31,443 nucleotides of DNA, taken from contig JAESUD010000049.1 in the NCBI GenBank assembly GCA_016763335.1, positions 1 to 31,443 of the forward strand. Reading direction: 5' to 3'. Source of the DNA: Emcibacteraceae bacterium. Its GTDB lineage: Bacteria; Pseudomonadota; Alphaproteobacteria; Sphingomonadales; Emcibacteraceae. Shown here one piece after another: positions 25,396 to 31,443 of the stretch; position 1 is the stretch's first letter; every line of letters starts with the position of its first letter. A program made the translations under genes and the position numbers. The notes under the pieces are model-generated. The model was not told where the DNA came from. It worked only from the letters and a program-made list of their open reading frames with translations, and ran no database searches.

Positions 25396-26140
25396 TTTTT
25401 TGCCGCAAGAAATATTTGGTTTTCTTCTGATTTTCACCAGGCTTGGTGCCATGATAATGTCCTTGCCAGCCTTGGGGGAAACTAGTGTGCCTACACGGGT
25501 GCGGCTTTTTTTATCTTTAAGCATCACAATGATTTTTTATGGCTTAATGCGGGGAGAAATTCCTGTTATGCCGATTGCACCAATAGCCCTTGGCGTGCTG
25601 CTCATCAGTGAAGTCTTGATCGGTGTAATGATTGGTTTATCTATTCGTCTTTTAATAAGTGCATTACATGTTGCGGGTACGGTAATGGCTATGCAGTCTG
25701 GGCTGGCGATGGCGCAGGCATTTAACCCGGCCCAAGGCGGGCAAAGCTCATTAGTGGCGACTTTTATGACGTTGGTGGGGGTGACGTTGATTTTTATTAT
25801 GGACCTTCACCATTTGATGATTGCGGCGATGTATAACAGTTATAATTTATTTCCGATCGGCGGCGAACTATTTATTGGTGGATTTGCCGAGCTAATTGTT
25901 AATACGGTGAGCAATAGTTTTAAACTTGGCATTCAGATGTCTGCACCGATAATTGTATATGCTCTGGTTTTCAATGCCGGGCTTGGTATAATCGCTAGAC
26001 TTGTACCGCAATTACAAGTGTTTTTTGTGGCCCTCCCGATTAATGTAGCGATGGGTTTTATTATCATGGCAGTTGTTTTTTCAGCGATGATGACTTGGTA
26101 TCTAGACCATTTTCAAGCAAATCTGGAGGCGTTTCTTTAA
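25388..26140 (+). CDS. fliR: flagellar export gate protein FliR
   Basis: The 250-residue, multi-pass protein has FGFLLIFTRLGAMIMSLPALGETSVPTRVRLFLSLSI, SEVLIGVMIGLSIRLLISALHVAGTVMAMQSGLAMAQAFNP, VALPINVAMGF, all FliR features. Translation probably starts at the TTG at 25388, which overlaps the fliQ end. The stop is followed directly by the flhB ATG. Confidence 0.94.
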   Translation: MLNFLPQEIFGFLLIFTRLGAMIMSLPALGETSVPTRVRLFLSLSITMIFYGLMRGEIPVMPIAPIALGVLLISEVLIGVMIGLSIRLLISALHVAGTVMAMQSGLAMAQAFNPAQGGQSSLVATFMTLVGVTLIFIMDLHHLMIAAMYNSYNLFPIGGELFIGGFAELIVNTVSNSFKLGIQMSAPIIVYALVFNAGLGIIARLVPQLQVFFVALPINVAMGFIIMAVVFSAMMTWYLDHFQANLEAFL

Positions 26141-27232
26141 ATGGCAGACGAAGATGACGCACAAAAAACCGAGGAACCGACCCCGAAAAAATTATCGGAT
26201 GCTATGGAGAAGGGGGACTTCGCCAAAAGTCAGGAAATTAAAAGCTGGTTTGTGCTTTTTGGAGCCTGTATCATGGGGTTTGCAGCTATTAATGGACTCG
26301 CCAGTAATTTACGAGTAACGCTGGCTAGCGTGCTCGAAAACTCATACCGAATACCAATGGACCCAGAGGGGTTAACGTCGTTTGTAGACAATTTAGTGAT
26401 GCAGGTCGGGAGTTTTATGATGTTCCCTTTCCTCATTTTACTTATTGCAGCATTTGCCGGAGCGATGATACAGCACCCCCCCATGATTACTTTTGAAAAA
26501 ATTCAACCTAAACTTAATAAAATTTCACCACTTAGTGGGCTTAAGAATAAAGTTTCAATGCAAAATTTAGTTGAATTTTTCAAATCAATTTTTAAATTAG
26601 TACTTGTCAGTGTAATTGTTATTGTGATCGTTTGGCCGGAAAAAGAAATTCTTGAAAATTTAATGACCCTTGACGTATCGGCGTTAAATGACATCATTTT
26701 CAATTTGATTATGAAAGTCCTTATCGCTGTTGTTACCGTTATGGGGGTGATTGCCGGACTGGATTTCTTATTCCAAAAATTCCAGTTCATCAAAAAAATG
26801 AGAATGACCAAACAGGAAATTAAAGATGAACACAAACAATCTGACGGTGACCCACAGGTAAAAGCCCGCCTAAGGCAAATTCGTATGGAACGGGCAAGAA
26901 CCAGAATGATGGCCGCCGTGCCTGAGGCTGACGTTGTAATAACAAACCCGACGCATTATTCGGTGGCGCTCAAATATGAGCAAGGAAAAATGGAAGTGCC
27001 AAAGGTTGTGGCAAAAGGTGTAGATAGTCTTGCCTTTAGAATTAGGGAAGTTGCAGAAGAAAATAATATCCCGATAATGGAAAACCCGCCACTTGCCCGT
27101 ACCCTTTACGCTGCGGTGGAGATAGGCGAAGAAATTCACGGTGATCATTATCAAGCCGTGGCAGAAATTATTGGTTTCGTGATGCGTATAAAAAAAGGCG
27201 AAAGAGTTGTGTATCGGGCACCAAAAGAATGA
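26141..27232 (+). CDS. flhB: export switch protein FlhB
   Basis: FlhB switches export specificity from rod/hook to filament. The 363-residue protein starts EDDAQKTEEPTPKKLSDAMEKGDFAKSQEIKSW, then four membrane segments. The cytoplasmic part has MRMTKQEIKDEHKQSDGDPQVKARLRQIRMERARTRMMAAVPEADVVITNPTHYSVALKYE. Autocleavage motif Asn269-Pro270-Thr271-His272 is intact. The fhlB-like paralogue at 23290-23607 repeats the segment after the cleavage site. cckA follows 49 nt later. Confidence 0.97.
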   Translation: MADEDDAQKTEEPTPKKLSDAMEKGDFAKSQEIKSWFVLFGACIMGFAAINGLASNLRVTLASVLENSYRIPMDPEGLTSFVDNLVMQVGSFMMFPFLILLIAAFAGAMIQHPPMITFEKIQPKLNKISPLSGLKNKVSMQNLVEFFKSIFKLVLVSVIVIVIVWPEKEILENLMTLDVSALNDIIFNLIMKVLIAVVTVMGVIAGLDFLFQKFQFIKKMRMTKQEIKDEHKQSDGDPQVKARLRQIRMERARTRMMAAVPEADVVITNPTHYSVALKYEQGKMEVPKVVAKGVDSLAFRIREVAEENNIPIMENPPLARTLYAAVEIGEEIHGDHYQAVAEIIGFVMRIKKGERVVYRAPKE

Positions 27233-27281
27233 TACAAATTTCCCATAGATAGAAAATTCAAGACGCATAAGGAAAATATTA

Positions 27282-29705
27282 ATGAATAAATCAGGACGTG
27301 ATATATCATTTGATTATTCCTATTTTATATCGGTTGGCGGGATTGGCGGGTTGTTTAGTATTGCCTCGCTTATGTTTGGCTTTGCATACGGACTTCCTGT
27401 TTATGGTTATTACGCTGCGTCGGTTATACTTTTATTGACAGGCGTGATTTTGCTAAGATTGTTAAAAAACGCAAAATCTGTTCATGCGTCTATTTTACAA
27501 CAAGCTTCAGTTTATAAAAATGAGAATGTTGGCGTTGCAATGCTTATGACGTCTCCTGCGGGGGATGTTGTTTATGCAAATAATGCAGCCAAAATATTAT
27601 TTGAAAAATATGAATTTGGTGTGCCGCAATCTCCCTTAAAAATTGATGTTTCCAACAAGAACACTATTGAGAATATATTGGATACTCTAGTAGTTGGAAA
27701 TATTAAGATAGTCGTTGTGGAAATTCGTGAGAGTGGGAAATATTTAAAATTAGAATTAGAGAAAGTTCAAAAAAACGGTAATTTCTATTCTTGGCGAATT
27801 TTTGAAGATGCTAAGGTTGATAACCTTTATAATATTGAAAATTCGGGACCGGATTATCATGCAAGTATCGGGCAATTTTTTGAAAATTCCGATATTGGTT
27901 TTTTTGCTATTAACGAGAATGATAAAATAACTTATTTAAATAATATTTTTCTTAAGCTGTTATTTGAAGAAGGTGATGCACCTGAAGTGCCGTCTGATCT
28001 ATCGCTTATAAGTCATCATTCACAAAGTAACCTTAAAGACAAGGTCGAGTTTATTTCAGCGTCGGGTAAAAAATTGGCGACGCACGTAAAAATATGGAAT
28101 GGCACTTCTAAGGTAGATATGACGGGTTATCTAGTTGTCCTGGATAATAGCAGTATAAGTAACGGTGAACGAAGAGAGCTTGAAACGGGCGCTGAAAATA
28201 GTTTTTTCTGGAGTTCTCCTATCGGTATTGCTGTGGTTAATAACAAAGGTATTATTCACGATAAAAACATCATTTTTAGTAATTTCATTGCCGCATTAGA
28301 GCTTGAGAAACATGAAAATATTGCAGATATTCTAACACCGGAAAATGCCACTGAAGTCTTTAAGGAAATAAACAAGACCTTAAATTCAGGAAAGCCAAGC
28401 ATGAAGGTTGACCTTGTTTTACAAGGTGGAAGTGATAAGCAAGGCCAGTTTTATATTACAAATATAGGTGAACAGAAACAGGATAACGACGAAGTTATTA
28501 TTTATCTTATTGATATTACTGAGCAAAAAAGCCTTGAACTTCAATTTTCTCAATCTCAAAAAATGCAGGCAGTTGGACAACTTGCCGGGGGTATTGCTCA
28601 TGACTTTAATAACTTACTCACGGCGATAACCGGGTTTTGCGATCTTTTGCTGATTAAGCACGGACCAGGGGATCAATCATTTTCTGATATTATTCAGATT
28701 AAGCAAAATGCCAATCGGGCCGCAAATTTGGTGCGTCAATTATTGGCTTTTTCAAGACAGCAGACACTACGTCCTAAAATACTTATCATGACCGACGTGG
28801 TGGCTGAACTATCCAATTTACTCAGGCGCCTTATTGGTAGCAACATTGAACTTGAAATGAACCATGGCAGGGATATTAACCCGGTAAGAGTGGACCAAGG
28901 ACAGCTTGAACAGGTTATTATAAATTTGTGTGTTAATGCCAGAGATGCGATGCCGGATGGGGGTAAGCTTGTAATAAAGACCTGTAATGTGGGGATGGAG
29001 GAATCTATTAAAATAGGTAAAATTCACCAGATTTTCCCAAAAGGCGAATATGTATTGCTTGAAGTTACTGATAACGGCACCGGCATTGCGAAAGAACATC
29101 AGGAAAAAGTGTTTGAACCATTTTTTAGTACAAAAGACGTGGGCAAGGGGACCGGGCTTGGTCTGTCGACGGTATACGGGATTATTAAACAGACCGATGG
29201 ATACGTATTTCTCGATAGTGAAGTTGGTTTGGGAACATCATTTAAAATTTATCTACCGCAACATGTAATGGGAGAAGTTGAAGAGGTTGAGACGGCAATT
29301 GATATTATCAAAGATAAGGAACCAGCACGTGATCTTACGGGTAATAGTACTATATTACTTGTCGAAGATGAGGATGCGGTTCGTATGTTTGCGTCGCGCG
29401 CTCTTAAAAACAAAGGATATACGGTTTATGAAGCCGATAGTGGCGTAACAGCACTTCAGGTGATGGCAGAGGTGGAAACTCAGATTGATCTTATCATCAG
29501 TGATGTAATGATGCCGCAAATGGACGGGCCGACTTTGGTTAAAAAAATCAGAGAAACCGATACGGAATTAAAAGTGATTTTTATTTCGGGTTATGCCGAA
29601 GATGCGCTTGATGATAATATTACAGATAAAGATTTTAATTTTCTCTCAAAGCCCTTTAGCCTTAAACAGCTTGTGGAACAGGTTAAGGAAGTTCTCGAGA
29701 AATAA
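27282..29705 (+). CDS. cckA: hybrid histidine kinase CckA
   Basis: CckA feeds phosphate through ChpT to CtrA and CpdR and controls the cell cycle and flagellar genes. The 807-residue protein has two N-terminal membrane helices (~12-33 and ~40-60), then PAS-like regions to ~residue 420. The HisKA segment MQAVGQLAGGIAHDFNNLLTAITGFCDLLL has the phospho-His at 440. The ATPase has LCVNARDAMPDGG, VTDNGTGI, FFSTKDVGKGTGLGLSTVYGI. The C-terminal receiver has LLVEDEDAVR, ISDVMMPQMDG (Asp741) and FLSKPF. Linkage to flhB and the flagellar operon, with a CtrA-type box upstream of flgB, is the classic alphaproteobacterial arrangement. RBS AAGGA lies before the ATG. Confidence 0.93.
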   Translation: MNKSGRDISFDYSYFISVGGIGGLFSIASLMFGFAYGLPVYGYYAASVILLLTGVILLRLLKNAKSVHASILQQASVYKNENVGVAMLMTSPAGDVVYANNAAKILFEKYEFGVPQSPLKIDVSNKNTIENILDTLVVGNIKIVVVEIRESGKYLKLELEKVQKNGNFYSWRIFEDAKVDNLYNIENSGPDYHASIGQFFENSDIGFFAINENDKITYLNNIFLKLLFEEGDAPEVPSDLSLISHHSQSNLKDKVEFISASGKKLATHVKIWNGTSKVDMTGYLVVLDNSSISNGERRELETGAENSFFWSSPIGIAVVNNKGIIHDKNIIFSNFIAALELEKHENIADILTPENATEVFKEINKTLNSGKPSMKVDLVLQGGSDKQGQFYITNIGEQKQDNDEVIIYLIDITEQKSLELQFSQSQKMQAVGQLAGGIAHDFNNLLTAITGFCDLLLIKHGPGDQSFSDIIQIKQNANRAANLVRQLLAFSRQQTLRPKILIMTDVVAELSNLLRRLIGSNIELEMNHGRDINPVRVDQGQLEQVIINLCVNARDAMPDGGKLVIKTCNVGMEESIKIGKIHQIFPKGEYVLLEVTDNGTGIAKEHQEKVFEPFFSTKDVGKGTGLGLSTVYGIIKQTDGYVFLDSEVGLGTSFKIYLPQHVMGEVEEVETAIDIIKDKEPARDLTGNSTILLVEDEDAVRMFASRALKNKGYTVYEADSGVTALQVMAEVETQIDLIISDVMMPQMDGPTLVKKIRETDTELKVIFISGYAEDALDDNITDKDFNFLSKPFSLKQLVEQVKEVLEK

Positions 29706-29722
29706 CAATATTTTATCATGGC

Positions 29723-29747
29723 AATCATTTTAGATGATTCTGTTTTT
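29723..29747 (+). terminator. weak terminator after cckA
   Basis: AATCAT (29723-29728) pairs with ATGATT (29734-29739), followed by CTG and five T. The stem is short and AT-rich, so it is only a candidate. Confidence 0.35.
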
Positions 29748-29770
29748 CTAAATCGAATCTTACGATTGAT

Positions 29771-29801
29771 TTGTTCTTTTATTTGAAAAAAATAAGAACA
29801 A
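29771..29801. repeat. inverted repeat TTGTTCTT/AAGAACAA upstream of recA
   Basis: An 8-bp inverted repeat (29771-29778 and 29794-29801) containing GTTC and GAAC, with a 15-nt spacer. These half-sites are those of LexA, but the inverted layout with this spacing is not the alphaproteobacterial LexA pattern. Confidence 0.4.
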
Positions 29802-29818
29802 GTGCCGGAAATTATAAA

Positions 29819-29846
29819 TATAATCTTTTAAAAACAAAAGATTATA
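29819..29846. repeat. 11-bp inverted repeat upstream of recA
   Basis: TATAATCTTTT (29819-29829) and AAAAGATTATA (29836-29846) form a perfect inverted repeat with a 6-nt loop. No T-run follows on the + strand. It may be a terminator relic of the cckA transcript or a protein-binding site next to the recA promoter. Confidence 0.5.
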
Positions 29847-29852
29847 AAAAAC

Positions 29853-29881
29853 TTTACAAATAAGAACAAAAGATGTACATA
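29853..29881 (+). promoter_or_regulatory. recA promoter with LexA-type operator
   Basis: A -35-like TTTACA at 29853-29858 lies 17 bp from a weak -10-like TACATA at 29876-29881. GAAC-N7-GTAC (29864-29878) lies between them. The alphaproteobacterial LexA box is GTTC/GAAC-N7-GTTC/GAAC; here one half is GTAC, so it is a near match. It would cover the promoter and repress recA until DNA damage. Confidence 0.55.
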
Positions 29882-29934
29882 TAGTGTGTTTACAAGCCAC
29901 AACAGGTTATGGGATATAAAAGGAGACACAAATA

Positions 29935-31011
29935 ATGGCATCATCAAATTTAAAACTGGTTGAACGGGAAAACATGGATAAGCAAAAAGCATTAGACGCA
30001 GCTCTTGGACAAATTGAGCGCGCTTTTGGTAAGGGATCAATTATGAAGCTGGGCCAGAACTCAGCCGTAGATGTTGATTCTGTATCAACGGGCTCACTTG
30101 GCCTGGATATTGCGCTTGGTATTGGCGGATTACCAAGAGGACGGGTCGTTGAAATTTATGGCCCTGAAAGCTCTGGTAAAACCACTCTCGCACTTCATGT
30201 GGCGGCTGAAGTACAAAAAAGCGGTGGCACAGCGGCATTTATCGATGCTGAGCATGCGTTAGACCCGGTTTATGCTGGTAAGCTCGGAGTTAATCTGGAT
30301 GAATTGTTAATTTCCCAGCCTGATACAGGTGAGCAGGCACTTGAAATAACCGATACTCTGGTTCGTTCCGGCGCTATCGATGTGCTTATTATTGATAGTG
30401 TTGCAGCACTTACACCACGGGCAGAACTTGAGGGTGAAATGGGTGATGTTCATGTTGGGTTACAGGCGCGTCTTATGAGCCAAGCCTTGCGTAAACTTAC
30501 GGGTTCTATTCCAAAATCAAAATGTATGGTTATTTTTATCAACCAAATTCGCATGAAAATTGGTGTTATGTATGGTAGCCCGGAAGTAACAACAGGCGGT
30601 AACGCTCTTAAGTTTTACGCCTCTGTTCGTATTGATATTCGCCGCATTGGCGCCATTAAAGAAAAAGAGGAAATTGTTGGCAACCAGACAAGGGTTAAGG
30701 TTGTTAAAAACAAAGTTGCCCCACCATTTAAAGTGGTCGAATTTGATATTATGTATGGTAAGGGAATTTCTAAAAATGGTGAACTTATTGATCTTGGTGT
30801 TAAGGCGGGGATTGTTGAAAAATCTGGTTCTTGGTATTCATATGATAGTCAACGCATTGGACAAGGTCGTGAAAACTCAAAACGCTTCCTTGCTGATAAT
30901 CCTGAAATAGCAGGTGAAATTGAAAATGCCGTTCGGGTTAACGCCGGAATTCTTGATGAAGCAATGCTTAAAGTAGGTGTTGTGAAAAAAGTGGAAGAAG
31001 AAACAGAATAA
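29935..31011 (+). CDS. recA: RecA recombinase
   Basis: RecA forms filaments on single-stranded DNA, catalyses strand exchange and triggers LexA cleavage. The 358-residue protein has [26 protein letters not shown], Walker [31 protein letters not shown] (Walker B), the DNA-binding loop region [42 protein letters not shown], and the C-terminal [21 protein letters not shown] lies 11 nt before the ATG. The terminator at 31042-31072 follows. Confidence 0.98.
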   Translation: MASSNLKLVERENMDKQKALDAALGQIERAFGKGSIMKLGQNSAVDVDSVSTGSLGLDIALGIGGLPRGRVVEIYGPESSGKTTLALHVAAEVQKSGGTAAFIDAEHALDPVYAGKLGVNLDELLISQPDTGEQALEITDTLVRSGAIDVLIIDSVAALTPRAELEGEMGDVHVGLQARLMSQALRKLTGSIPKSKCMVIFINQIRMKIGVMYGSPEVTTGGNALKFYASVRIDIRRIGAIKEKEEIVGNQTRVKVVKNKVAPPFKVVEFDIMYGKGISKNGELIDLGVKAGIVEKSGSWYSYDSQRIGQGRENSKRFLADNPEIAGEIENAVRVNAGILDEAMLKVGVVKKVEEETE

Positions 31012-31041
31012 AATAACTGAATTATCCCAGCAAACTTAATA

Positions 31042-31072
31042 AGGCACCGGCAGTTTCCCGGTGCCTCTTTTT
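31042..31072. terminator. intrinsic terminator of recA
   Basis: A 9-bp GC-rich stem (AGGCACCGG at 31042-31050, CCGGTGCCT at 31058-31066), 7-nt loop, then CTTTTTG. It lies between the convergent recA and LysE-family genes. Confidence 0.9.
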
Positions 31073-31074
31073 GT

Positions 31075-31443
31075 TTATTGTTCTGTAAATGCTAGCTTTG
31101 CACCAAGAGAGGCGAATATAAGAGCAAATGAACGTTGAGCGCGGTTCATAATTTTAGGGGAATTAAGAACGTAATCGCGCATGCTGCCAGCGAATATTCC
31201 ATATAATACAAAGACGACAAATGTCATAACCATAAAAGTGAGACTAAGCAAAAGCATGCTTAAAACAGGCTTTTCAACATTAGCCGGAACAAACTGTGGT
31301 AGGAATGCTAAAAAGAAAATAGATAATTTAGGGTTTAAAATATTAATCAAAAATCCTTTAAGGGCGATTTGTTTAGAATTCTTGAGTGTGTTGTGATTTT
31401 GAATTTTTAACGTACCGGTATTTTTCCACATTGACCATGCTAA
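31075..31443 (-). CDS. LysE family exporter, partial (N-terminus outside window)
   Basis: The open frame continues to the window end; the visible 123 residues start LAWSMWK, a family motif (LAW-x-MW). Further segments are ALKGFLINILNPKLSIFFLAFLPQFV (NP-K-FF-FLPQF is diagnostic of LysE/RhtB transporters), MLLLSLTFMVMTFVVFVLYGIFAG and RAQRSFALIFASLGAKLAF. LysE proteins export amino acids or related small molecules through the inner membrane; the substrate is not predictable. An N-terminal part of ~80 residues is missing. Confidence 0.85.
   Translation of the reverse strand, partial: LAWSMWKNTGTLKIQNHNTLKNSKQIALKGFLINILNPKLSIFFLAFLPQFVPANVEKPVLSMLLLSLTFMVMTFVVFVLYGIFAGSMRDYVLNSPKIMNRAQRSFALIFASLGAKLAFTEQ

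Overview
The window looks like part of the main flagellar gene region of a low-GC, AT-rich, motile alphaproteobacterium, probably marine. I cannot name the genus; lineages such as Kordiimonadales, Emcibacterales or Sneathiellales would fit. The reasons are: FliX, CckA, a CtrA-type box, a split (direct-type) LexA box, a cysteine-poor DksA, a MotE-like/DUF6468 pair, sigma-54-type flagellar promoters, and the linkage flhB-cckA.

Layout, left to right. (1) 1-6806: the end of one flagellin gene plus flaG, then a pseudaminic-acid (flagellin glycosylation) island, then a second flagellin gene facing back. The island has pseI, a pseF-like gene and pseB intact. Its pseC copy is frameshifted by one base, and its pseG copy is a decayed remnant with two stops and an internal deletion. 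(2) 7099-9066: flgI, a flgJ-like rod-binding gene and a FlgN/FlbY-like gene read leftwards from a sigma-54-type promoter. (3) 9366-10325: fliX (apparently frameshifted by one base) and dksA, rightwards. (4) 10446-13766: flgF-flgG-flgA-flgH, leftwards from another sigma-54-type promoter. (5) 14107-22149: fliL, fliM, a DUF6468-like gene, a MotE-like gene, cheZ, two MotB-like genes (one lacks the ion-binding Asp) and a large periplasmic TPR protein. (6) 22164-23607: fliP, fliO and a stand-alone FlhB C-domain homologue, leftwards. (7) 23858-29705: flgB, flgC, fliE, fliQ, fliR, flhB and the cell-cycle kinase gene cckA, rightwards. (8) recA with a LexA-type operator, then a truncated LysE-family exporter gene.

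Together the genes cover the basal-body rod (FlgB, FlgC, FlgF, FlgG, FliE, FlgJ-like), the P and L rings (FlgI, FlgH, with FlgA), the export gate (FliO, FliP, FliQ, FliR, FlhB), switch and stator accessories (FliM, FliL, MotE-like, MotB-like), the filament (flagellins, FlaG) and its sugar (Pse). Regulation appears layered as in Caulobacter. A CtrA-type box sits between the early export/rod operons. Three late or structural operons have near-perfect -24/-12 promoters, two of them preceded by an identically spaced (22 bp) pair of TTGCCGAG-like boxes that are candidate FlbD/FliX-responsive enhancers.

The most notable points are the shared enhancer/promoter architecture, the accessory motor cluster with paired MotB-like proteins and an AMIN-like/TPR protein, the FlhB-C paralogue divergent from flgB, and the three broken reading frames.
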